From Stentor roeselii (Eukaryota; Ciliophora; Heterotrichea; Heterotrichida; Stentoridae): DNA of 64,000 bases. Under the pieces are notes generated by a model, which worked only from the letters and a program-made list of their open reading frames with translations, was not told the DNA's origin and searched no databases. The position numbers and the translations under genes were made by a program. The stretch covers positions 1-64,000 of the forward strand of contig RSEH01000254.1 of assembly GCA_006503475.1 (NCBI GenBank). The letters run 5' to 3'. Positions 37,152 through 44,982 of this stretch are shown here, piece by piece. Numbering within the stretch: the stretch's first letter is position 1; each line of letters begins with the position of its first letter.

Positions 37152-38489
37152 TTAATCCATAATAATCTTCCCCCAATAATTCCTAATAAAAGCACACAAA
37201 ACCGCTTTATTCCTATTCTCAAAATCCCTTCCACTCTGCAACATTTCCCTAAGTTCCTGTAACTTCCTAAGAAACTGTGTAAAAGCCTTACACTCAACAA
37301 GGTTAGAATAAAGTGCTTCAGTAAGAACATTATCAATAATTCTAGTCATGATAATGAAGTCCTTATCAAGTGCCATAAGTAAAGTTTCAATAGTTTTTTC
37401 CTTAAAGTAAAAAATCATGACTTCCTCATCAAATTTCATATCTTCCAATTCCCAGTCCTTTCCATAAACATCGATACTTGCACTTGCCTCAACATAATCA
37501 AACTTATGCGAAAGTTTCGCATTGATATGAACTCGGTCTTTAAGATTATCAAAAGTTTGCTTGATAGTCATGACAAAAACAATATTCAATTGCTTTCCGT
37601 ATTCCAAATGTTTGGAATGATGAAAAATCTTCGAAATTTCAACTTGAAGCACAGAAGAGACTGACAAGGAAACTGATAAATTGTAAAGTTTCTTCTTAAA
37701 CAACGGCTCGATCACTGTTTTAAAGCTACTTGGCCAGGACTGCTCTGAAAAAAAGTGGTAGTCGCCTGAAACTGATAAAAAATTTAAAAGTTCTGGATTG
37801 TGAGAGTCGCCTAAACCGATTGCCGTTAAACAGGTGCTCAGGTCTTTTAAGTCTCCTGGAATCCACTCTGCTCTTTCGAGGACTGTCGAGTTGTAGGTGT
37901 CTGGACTTGTTGAGAGAAGAAGGATTGATGTGTTGTTGTTTACGAAGATACGGCTTTTTAATAGCTGAAGACTTAGGTTTATTCCTTCGATTATGTCGGA
38001 TTCTCCTTCTGAGGATAGTTCTTCGATTATTCGTGTTAGTTTTAAGACTCCTGAAAAGTTGCCTACGACTAGGCCTGAATGTTTAGAGATTCGATTGTTG
38101 AAACCTACTATTGCCATCCGGTCAGCAGAAGTCAAGTCTTTAACCAAAAAATTCAGAAACTGCTTGATACTAGCAAGCCAGTTTTTCGAATAACCAGATA
38201 AGTCCAAAATGACCAGCAGGTCAGTTCCAAGTCTTCCAGGAAAATCGCCCGTTTCGAATTTCAAACAAACAGGGACTTCATGAGGAATGGTTTGAGACAT
38301 ATGCAGGTAGTTTGAAGGAAAATGCAAGGAAAGCTTTTTGTTTGAGGCTAAACTCGCCTGAGGACCTGGAGTGATGGTCAAGGGTTCATCGTCCTGATAG
38401 TCGAAACCGTGATGGTTCTCAGAACGGATTCCAAGATTTGATGAAGAGTTTTTAGTCTCACAGCAGCCATGGATTATCGTTGTTCCCAT
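37152..38489 (-). CDS. vWA-domain protein with altered MIDAS
   Basis: The 445-residue protein has a Cys/His-containing N-terminus (HGCCETKN) and a leader strand typical of soluble vWA proteins (IPHEVPVCLKFE). The vWA domain starts near residue 90: DLLVILDLSGYSKNWLASIKQ, where the DxSxS motif reads D-L-S-G-Y, so one serine ligand is replaced. MAIVGFNNRI, SEGESDIIEGINLSL and TAIGLGDSHNPELL follow. The C-terminal 170 residues may be the Vwaint-type domain that follows vWA in many protist and plant proteins (LRKLQELREMLQ). No membrane segment. Metal-dependent binding is probably weak or lost. Confidence 0.75.
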   Translation of the reverse strand: MGTTIIHGCCETKNSSSNLGIRSENHHGFDYQDDEPLTITPGPQASLASNKKLSLHFPSNYLHMSQTIPHEVPVCLKFETGDFPGRLGTDLLVILDLSGYSKNWLASIKQFLNFLVKDLTSADRMAIVGFNNRISKHSGLVVGNFSGVLKLTRIIEELSSEGESDIIEGINLSLQLLKSRIFVNNNTSILLLSTSPDTYNSTVLERAEWIPGDLKDLSTCLTAIGLGDSHNPELLNFLSVSGDYHFFSEQSWPSSFKTVIEPLFKKKLYNLSVSLSVSSVLQVEISKIFHHSKHLEYGKQLNIVFVMTIKQTFDNLKDRVHINAKLSHKFDYVEASASIDVYGKDWELEDMKFDEEVMIFYFKEKTIETLLMALDKDFIIMTRIIDNVLTEALYSNLVECKAFTQFLRKLQELREMLQSGRDFENRNKAVLCAFIRNYWGKIIMD

Positions 38490-38950
38490 TTTTATTATTC
38501 TTTGAGAATGATGGGACTATTTGAGGTTTGGATTAGAATAGGTCTTGGGACTATTCAAGGAAGTGAAAGGGTTGGAGAGATGTTGACTTTTAAAAAATAG
38601 AGGAAGTATGGGGTATTGGAGATAAGGATTTTTTTTAGATGATTAGATAAATTTAAATGTTTTTTAGGTTTTTTTTAGTGCATTAAGGATTTTCAGTATA
38701 TTGGAATTATTTTTAGAAAGAATTTTTATTTTTAGAGGAGTTTGAAGGGTATTTCTAACTTAAAATGAAAATATTAGAAATTAACTATTTTTATTCATAA
38801 TGGTCTTACATCTCAACAATAACACAAAAATTTTAATTATTCACTTTGCATCCCGAACTTTAACCAAGATTATATTTATATAAAGTCAAACCAAAAACCT
38901 TAAAAACAAAAGTTATTAGTAAGCCTTTATCATCTTAATCCCTAAATTAT
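38490..38950. other. AT-rich intergenic region upstream of vWA gene and downstream of POC5
   Basis: About 460 nt with no gene, repeat or RNA recognised. It must hold the vWA gene promoter and the POC5 3' end. Confidence 0.5.
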
Positions 38951-39640
38951 CTAACCTCTGAATCCTTGACTCGAGGCAAAAGCAGGAAACTTTTCCTGAG
39001 CAACATTCGAACTTTCAGAGTTAAGAGCACTAATCCCCCTATACAAAGCCTGCTCAAATTTATTCTTAAGCATATTTTTCGCAATAGTTTCATTTCTCAA
39101 GTCTTCAGTGATCTCAGAAATCATTTTCCTGAGAGTGTCACTTTCCTGACAAATACTTCCAATCGATTTAAAAATTTCTTCTTTTGTAATCTCAACATTC
39201 CTTTTGGCAGTTTTTTCCCTTCTAATGGCTTGAACTTCGTTTTTCCAGAATTTGAAATCTTTTCTTAGACTTCCTCTTTTGTAGAAGTTGATGACGTAGG
39301 TGTTCATTTTTCTTGTTCTTTTCTTGAACTTTTGGAATTTTGACCATTCTCCGAAGATTTCTTTCAGTTTTCGCTTGTTTTGTTGTTTTTTGAAGTAAGA
39401 GTATAGTCTGTGAGTTCTGGTTTGTTTTAAGGAAGTGTAGTAGTTGAGGATTGAAGTTAGCTCTTCAATTGACTGGTCTTGAGATTTTATGATGTCGAAT
39501 AAGTTGGCTTTTTCTGATGATAAAGTTGCTTGATACTCCTCTTCCTGCAGCGAAAGTACTTCAATCATCTGGTTAAGACACTGATTAGTATAACTACTGA
39601 ACTGTTTGTTAAGTCCTTGTTCAAGTAAAGTCAGCGACAT
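38951..39640 (-). CDS. POC5: POC5-like centriolar protein
   Basis: From the first ATG (39640) the product has 229 residues; a longer frame with a GTG start would run into the neighbour's 5' end. It is helical, with a central run of Phe/Trp-containing units (RTHRLYSYFKKQQ, LKEIFGEWSKFQKFKK, LRKDFKFWKNEV) like the sfi1-type centrin-binding repeats of POC5. The C-terminal MLKNKFEQALYRGISALNSES matches the conserved POC5 ending (AFxRGVCALNxEAM). POC5 binds centrin in the inner scaffold of the distal centriole or basal body. It is less than half the length of human POC5 (575). Divergent from CNOT9 with 37 bp between starts. Confidence 0.8.
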   Translation of the reverse strand: MSLTLLEQGLNKQFSSYTNQCLNQMIEVLSLQEEEYQATLSSEKANLFDIIKSQDQSIEELTSILNYYTSLKQTRTHRLYSYFKKQQNKRKLKEIFGEWSKFQKFKKRTRKMNTYVINFYKRGSLRKDFKFWKNEVQAIRREKTAKRNVEITKEEIFKSIGSICQESDTLRKMISEITEDLRNETIAKNMLKNKFEQALYRGISALNSESSNVAQEKFPAFASSQGFRG

Positions 39641-39677
39641 CGTATTATAACCCAATCCAAATCCACATCCTCTAATA

Positions 39678-40520
39678 ATGGAAAACCTGAAAGGCACAAT
39701 GCACCAGCATGTCTACGACCTTCTAATCCCAGAAAAGCGAGAAGACGCGTTAGTAGAGCTCTCAAGAAACCGAGAAACTTTTCCAGAACTAGCTCCAATC
39801 CTGTGGTACTCAGTGGGAACAATCGCAGCTCTGTAATTTTCACTTAGTTTGCAAGAAATCGTTGAAGTCTACCCTCTGCTGGTGCCTCCAACACTTACAG
39901 TGATGACTTCGAACAAGGTGTGTAATGTTTTGGCTCTTTTTCAATGTCTGGCGTCTCATAATGACACGCGGTCAGCTTTTCTATCTGCCCACATCCCGCT
40001 GTTTTTGTATCCTTTTTTGAATACTTTGAGCAACTCTCGACCTTATGAGTATCTCAAGTTGACTTCACTTGGTGTCATTGGAGCACTTGTCAAAGCAGAT
40101 GACCCTGAAGTTATTAATTTTTTGATACATACTGAAATTATTCCGTTGTGCTTGAGGATTATGGATAGAGGAAGTGAACTTAGTAAGACTGTTGCGACTT
40201 TTATTATACAGAAGATTCTTTATGATGAAAATGGATTGAATTATCTTTGTCAGACTTTTGATAGGCTCCACACGGTAAGCCTTACATAGATTTGCAGTGT
40301 ACTTAATAACGTTGTTGAAGGTATCAAAGAGCAACCTTCCCAGAGGTTGCTCAAACATATTGTTCGATGTTTTATGAGGATCAGTGACCATCCTAAGGGC
40401 AAGGAGTTCTTGAAGAAGTATATACCTGCTGCGTTTAAGGAAGGAGCTTTTGTTACTGAGGAAAATACGAAAAGATGGGTTAACACGATTTTGAGTAACT
40501 TGGGAATGGCTATGCCGTAA
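39678..40520 (+). CDS. CNOT9: CNOT9/RCD1/CAF40 of the CCR4-NOT complex, three exons
   Basis: Exons 39678-39832, 39848-40274 and 40290-40520 join to give 270 residues. The sequence follows CNOT9 closely: [20 protein letters not shown] then [75 protein letters not shown], and exon 3 [19 protein letters not shown] and [13 protein letters not shown]. It forms armadillo repeats and binds the CNOT1 subunit and Trp-containing peptides in mRNA deadenylation. The human protein has 299 residues; the N-terminus here is about 20 shorter. Both introns are 15 nt. Confidence 0.96.
39833..39847 (+). other. 15-nt intron 1 of CNOT9
   Basis: GTAATTTTCACTTAG. It restores [13 protein letters not shown], identical in pattern to other CNOT9 proteins. 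Confidence 0.95.
40275..40289 (+). other. 15-nt intron 2 of CNOT9
   Basis: GTAAGCCTTACATAG. It joins TFDRLHT to [11 protein letters not shown]. Confidence 0.95.
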
Positions 40521-40680
40521 TGTTAATCTCTTTTGGAATTAGAAATCAAATTAGAATATTTTACTTGTTGAGGTATCGATTAAGTTAATCAGGTACCATT
40601 ATCAATCACCCAGAATCCCTAAACCACTTCACTAAACCAACCCATCCAACCCCCAAAGACAAAATCCATTCAAACACACC

Positions 40681-41412
40681 TTATTCTCTAGAATTCCTAA
40701 TCTCTTCAATCCTTTCATTAAACCCACAATAAATCTTATACTCCTTCTCCAGCATTTCTCCAAGTTCCAACAAAATTTCACTTCTCTCAACAAGTTCATC
40801 CTCACACTTTTCCCTATAATCTTCAATAAAGTTACTAATTCCAAGATCCTTCAAAGCAATAGGTTTTTCCGTAAGAGCTTCAACCCGTTTCGCAAGTTCA
40901 AGATTTGCTTCATGTTTATTTTCAAGTTCTTTAAGTCTTTTAGTGATCATGAATTCCTGAATAACACTAGCTCCAGTCCTATCATCTTGAATAGCATTGA
41001 TGCCTTCTTGAATATCAGCTTTAAGCTGTGAGGTGTATTGAGGAACGTAAAGCATTGCAGCAGGATTTTCCCAGACCATGACGATTTTTCTGAACTCTTC
41101 AAGCATGAGTTCTGATTTGAACTCAACAAGAGAATGGATGATGTCTTGCATTACTTTCGGGAACTCTTTGACGTACTCGTCTGTTCTGGTTTCTTTTGAA
41201 CTTTTTATTATCGCGTCGTTCATCACGAAGAGCATTGCTAGACGTTTTCGTTCGTCTTTCAATGAATTGAATTCTTTCAGCCACAATGCAACTAGTTCTT
41301 CTGCGTGGGAAGACTGGTGGTTCAGCATTATTGAAGAGATTTCGAAGATCTTGTCCTTGGCGGTCGATAAGCTTTTAAGTGAATCTAAAAACTCGCTTTC
41401 AAAGGGTTCCAT
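40681..41412 (-). CDS. CID (RPR) domain protein, RPRD1/Rtt103-like
   Basis: The 243-residue protein has an N-terminal CID domain (1-130) that binds the RNA polymerase II CTD: FLDSLKSLSTAKDKIFEISSIM, HAEELVALWLKEFNSL, RLAMLFVMNDAIIKSS (compare L.YL.NDV.Q.S) and VMQDIIHSLVEFKSELMLEEF. A roughly 100-residue coiled coil follows (KRLKELENKHEANLELAKRVEAL...), as in RPRD1 and Rtt103, which dimerise through it. Role: transcription termination or CTD dephosphorylation scaffolding, from the family. ATG and TAA. No RNA-binding domain is seen. Confidence 0.82.
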   Translation of the reverse strand: MEPFESEFLDSLKSLSTAKDKIFEISSIMLNHQSSHAEELVALWLKEFNSLKDERKRLAMLFVMNDAIIKSSKETRTDEYVKEFPKVMQDIIHSLVEFKSELMLEEFRKIVMVWENPAAMLYVPQYTSQLKADIQEGINAIQDDRTGASVIQEFMITKRLKELENKHEANLELAKRVEALTEKPIALKDLGISNFIEDYREKCEDELVERSEILLELGEMLEKEYKIYCGFNERIEEIRNSRE

Positions 41413-41604
41413 ATTAAACTATGGGGGTTCTCTAGTTGAGGATTTTTGGAAATAGGAAAATTATGATTTTTAAATTTGAAAAATGAAAAAAATTTTGGGT
41501 GTCATTAAAAGTTAGAATTAAGACCTTTAACGACTTGAAAATTTATTCATTTTCGCTTCCAATCATTTTCATTTAAATTTTTCTAAGATCCTTAAACTAT
41601 AAAA

Positions 41605-43137
41605 ATGGGTTCATTTTGTTCTGTCGGACTCGAAAAAGAAAGACCGAAACGACTTGTTTCATATAACAGCATCGAGGAAATCCGTTTCAACGCCGGGTTA
41701 TTCATTCAAGAGAACCAAGACGAGTTTAGTAAGACTTATAATTTGAATACTGAGCCGATTGGATACGGAGCTTACGGCGAGGTCTGGATATGTGAGCATG
41801 TGAGGTCAAAGGAAAAAAGAGCAGTGAAAATCATAGAAAAATCAACAATTTCTCCAGAAGTACTAAAATCGCGAGGTCTTTTAGAAGAAGTCGAAATTCT
41901 TCGAAGTCTTGACCATCCAAACATATTAAAGATCTTTGAGTACTTTGAAGACTATAAAAACTTTTACATTGTCATGGAGTACTCACAACATGGAGATCTC
42001 TTCGACGAGCTTCAAAAAAGAGGAAAGTTTGATGAACAGACAGCTTCGAAAATAATGCAACAGATCTTCGCGGGAGTCAATTATTTTCATAATAAACTTG
42101 TTGTGCACCGTGACTTGAAACTTGAAAATATCTTGATAAGCAAACAAGATAAAGACGTAAATATCAAAATTATCGATTTTAATATAGCGACGGTGAAAAC
42201 TTCTTTGAAACTTAGTAAATTTACTGGAACTTTTAACTACATCGCACCTGAAGTGATCGATGAGGACTATGATGAAAAATGTGATCTTTGGTCTTGTGGA
42301 GTTATTTTATTTCTCCTTCTTACTGGCGAGTTCCCATTTTTCGGCAAGGACCGAGACAAGCTTTTTTCTTGTATATTGAATGGAAAATACCAGGAAAATC
42401 CATGTTTTTCCCAGATATCTTCTTTAGCAAAAGACCTAATTTCCCATCTTTTATGTAAAAACTTGCAAAATCGTTACTCCGCACGAGAAGCTCTAAACCA
42501 TCCATGGATCGAAACCTTTTGCCCATCATCTGATCACAACTTCTACCAAAGGACCCTGACACGAATGCTTTCCATAAAAAAAAAGCCTAAACTTCGAGAA
42601 ATGTTTGAAACCTTTCTACTCGGACAGGTGCAGAAAAACGACTCAGAACTAAAAGAACTAGAAAAAGTCTTCTTCGAACTTGACGTTGACAGAAATGGAA
42701 TGATTTCCATTCACGAGCTTTTCAATAAGTTCAAAACACAAATGCCTGAAGACCTTGCACGTAAAGAAGCTGAAAGAATTTTAAGAACAGTCGACAATGA
42801 CTGTTCAGGACAAATTGATTACACAGAGTTTCTAAGAGCGGCACTTGAGGAAGAAAGTTACGTTTGCAAGGAAAACCTTATTAAAGCTTTTTATTATTTT
42901 GATAAAAACAGCTCAGGAAGTATCGATAAAGTTGAATTAAGCTCTTGGCTTGCTGAAGGCGCAGTCATTCCTATGGAGGTCATCGAGCAGCTCATTGAAG
43001 AAGCTGATAAAAACGGAGATGGAGTCATTGACTTGGAAGAGTTTCAAACACTTTTACTTGATCGCATTGCGAAAGAAGAAAACTCTCAACCTGTCAGTCA
43101 AAACGTGAGCTTTGAAGACTCTTTAAGTGAAGATTAA
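41605..43137 (+). CDS. Calcium-dependent protein kinase (CDPK)
   Basis: The 510-residue protein starts MGSFCS, a good N-myristoylation site (Gly2, Ser6) with Cys5 for palmitoylation, so plasma membrane or cortex binding is likely. The kinase domain (about 50-305) has GYGAYGEV, Lys75 (AVKII), HRDLKLEN (Asp170), TGTFNYIAPEV and DLWSCGVILFLLL. The usual DFG reads DFN (191-193). After a junction helix come four EF-hands with loops DVDRNGMISIHE, DNDCSGQIDYTE, DKNSSGSIDKVE and DKNGDGVIDLEE, all with good ligands. CDPKs are released by Ca2+ binding to the EF lobe. ATG start and TAA stop. Confidence 0.93.
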   Translation: MGSFCSVGLEKERPKRLVSYNSIEEIRFNAGLFIQENQDEFSKTYNLNTEPIGYGAYGEVWICEHVRSKEKRAVKIIEKSTISPEVLKSRGLLEEVEILRSLDHPNILKIFEYFEDYKNFYIVMEYSQHGDLFDELQKRGKFDEQTASKIMQQIFAGVNYFHNKLVVHRDLKLENILISKQDKDVNIKIIDFNIATVKTSLKLSKFTGTFNYIAPEVIDEDYDEKCDLWSCGVILFLLLTGEFPFFGKDRDKLFSCILNGKYQENPCFSQISSLAKDLISHLLCKNLQNRYSAREALNHPWIETFCPSSDHNFYQRTLTRMLSIKKKPKLREMFETFLLGQVQKNDSELKELEKVFFELDVDRNGMISIHELFNKFKTQMPEDLARKEAERILRTVDNDCSGQIDYTEFLRAALEEESYVCKENLIKAFYYFDKNSSGSIDKVELSSWLAEGAVIPMEVIEQLIEEADKNGDGVIDLEEFQTLLLDRIAKEENSQPVSQNVSFEDSLSED

Positions 43138-43167
43138 CTTTGTATGTCTAAATAATGATTATACTGA

Positions 43168-43920
43168 ATGGATATTTTATTTGGAAGGAACAGGGCGAAA
43201 ACTGTTGAGAAAGAACCTGAAGTAAGTCCTACTTTCGCTCAGGAAGTCCTTGACTTGGAAATCGAGTTTAACTTCAACCCGAGACTTAACAACTTGCAAC
43301 AACTCATGTCGCTTTACTCACAGGGAATAGAGTTTTACGAGTCACTAAAAAACCCGAAGTTTAATTATTACAAGAATAAACTACAGGAACTACTTTCAAG
43401 GCCTCAAGTTAAAGCGATTTTAACACCTGAAGAAAAAGTATTGAAAAGAGTCCCGAGTTTGCAGTTTGATAGAACTTGTGAAAAAACTCTTCAAACTCAT
43501 GTTGTGGAGACACAGTCATTGTCAAAGCTTATCAAGCAAAATGTGAAGGTCCAAGCAGATAGTTTAACAAATCGACTTGAAAATCGAAAAAAACTTAGAA
43601 CTTTACAAAGAAAAAAAAGCGAAATAAGTCCTTTTGATAGGTCTGCTGGACCTGACCCTGTCGAGATCTTTGAATCTGAAGTGGAAGAAATAATGGAAAG
43701 ATATGCGGAGTTAAAAGCGAAAGTTAAAAATGAGGTTGAAGAAGCTTATCAGGAACATCTCTCTGAACTTCAAGACTGTCAAGATATTATCCTTGTCAAG
43801 CTTTTTGAACAGATGAAAAAAAATATGAAGGGTGAGATTGAAGGAAAAATTAGAAGTCTTGATGAGAAGAAAACAGCTGAAATTGCAAAAGCTCGTGAAA
43901 AACTTTCGAGATTTTCTTAG
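43168..43920 (+). CDS. Charged helical protein, unknown
   Basis: The 250-residue protein has a mostly alpha-helical, Lys/Glu-rich sequence. It begins MDILFGRNRAKTVEKEPEVSP, followed by a segment rich in Asn and Tyr (FNPRLNNLQQLMSLYSQGIEFY) and C-terminal coiled coil (170-250). No domain identified. It starts 30 nt after the CDPK stop on the same strand. FNPRLNNLQQLMSLYSQGIEFYE may be a small helical-hairpin binding module of the MIT type (A..Y..G...Y), which is only a suggestion. Confidence 0.75.
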   Translation: MDILFGRNRAKTVEKEPEVSPTFAQEVLDLEIEFNFNPRLNNLQQLMSLYSQGIEFYESLKNPKFNYYKNKLQELLSRPQVKAILTPEEKVLKRVPSLQFDRTCEKTLQTHVVETQSLSKLIKQNVKVQADSLTNRLENRKKLRTLQRKKSEISPFDRSAGPDPVEIFESEVEEIMERYAELKAKVKNEVEEAYQEHLSELQDCQDIILVKLFEQMKKNMKGEIEGKIRSLDEKKTAEIAKAREKLSRFS

Positions 43921-44015
43921 TATTGGGTGGATTTACTGTATTTTTTACTTGATAATCAAATTTGCATTTTTAGATTCACTTGAAAACCCTCCATTGTTTT
44001 CTATTGGTTAAAAAT

Positions 44016-44606
44016 ATGTCGAGTTCTTCCCAGGACAATAGAGAAAGTGGTCGGGATCGTCATCGTGATAGGGACGGTTATAGAGAAAGGGATAATAGAG
44101 ATAGAAGGGATAGAAATCGAGATGATGACAGGGATTCGGATAGAAAGTTAGAAGAAAACAATCTGTACATATCTAACCTTAGCTATTCCACCAAAGACAG
44201 TGACCTAGAAAAGCGTTTCCAAGAGTTCGGAAGAATAACTCACTGCAAAATAATCAAAGACCACAACTCTGGTAAATCTCGAGGTTTCGGTTTTGTGACA
44301 TTCGAAACAGTAGCCGAAGCTGAAAAAGCGAAAGAAGCACTAGACAACACTGATCTCGACGACCGCAGGATAAGAATAGAAAAAGCGCGAAGGTCAGGAG
44401 ACCGAAAACCAAGTCCAAGACGCGACAGGTACAGTCCAAGACGAGACCGCACTCCAAGAAGATCTCCTAGAAGAGACCGGCGAAGTCCAAGACGGTCTTA
44501 TAGGAGTGACAAGTATAAGAGTAGCCCTCGAAGATCTTCCAGAAGTCCCAGAGTCTCTAGAAGTCCAAGGAACAGAAGCCCGAGATATCGACGCTCACGT
44601 AGTTAA
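44016..44606 (+). CDS. SR-type RRM protein (Tra2/SRSF-like)
   Basis: I start it at the ATG at 44016 (196 residues), as an upstream in-frame TTG is not a start. The N-terminal 45 residues are Arg/Asp-rich (RDRHRDRDGYRERDNRD). One RRM at about 49-125 has RNP2 LYISNL and RNP1 RGFGFVTF. The C-terminus is an RS domain of repeated SPRR/RSPR units. The RRM flanked by two Arg-rich arms resembles Tra2. These nuclear proteins promote splice-site recognition, of special note in a cell with 15-nt introns. Stop TAA. Confidence 0.88.
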   Translation: MSSSSQDNRESGRDRHRDRDGYRERDNRDRRDRNRDDDRDSDRKLEENNLYISNLSYSTKDSDLEKRFQEFGRITHCKIIKDHNSGKSRGFGFVTFETVAEAEKAKEALDNTDLDDRRIRIEKARRSGDRKPSPRRDRYSPRRDRTPRRSPRRDRRSPRRSYRSDKYKSSPRRSSRSPRVSRSPRNRSPRYRRSRS

Positions 44607-44982
44607 TTTGCCCCGTTAAAGTCAATGCTAAGGTTCTAGGTTAAGGTCTCGAATGAACGGCAGGCTTGCCGCTTCTTGCAACAGAATTCATTCGATAAGG
44701 TTTCGTGGAAAGAACTTTTTGAATTGAATTGAAACAGTTTGAGGATTTTTCTTTATTTGATTGAGGTTTTGGAGGATTTTTCTTTATTTGATTGAGGTTT
44801 TGGAGGATTTTGGGAGTTTTTAGAGGGATGTGATTTTTGGATGGAGGCATTTTTGAGGGTTTATGGGATTTTAAGATGGTTTGTTTATTAGGAGTTATTG
44901 TGTGAAGAAGGAGGTGTTATAATGAAAAGATTTTGATTTTATATTTTAATACTTGTATGGCCGGCTTAACACTCATTAATAA
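44607..44982. other. Intergenic region with hairpin and tandem duplication
   Basis: No gene. It holds a small perfect hairpin at 44658..44671 (CGGCA, loop GGCT, TGCCG) about 50 nt past the SR-protein stop, and the 31-nt direct repeat listed separately. Confidence 0.5.
44741..44811. repeat. 31-nt exact tandem duplication
   Basis: 44741..44771 and 44772..44802 are identical; a third partial copy (GAGGATTTT) follows to 44811. T-rich noncoding sequence. Confidence 0.93.

Noticed and set aside
44641-44850. 69-codon minus-strand frame after the SR gene
   Set aside because: Runs through the 31-nt duplication (repeated NQIKKNPPKP), so it is repeat-derived.
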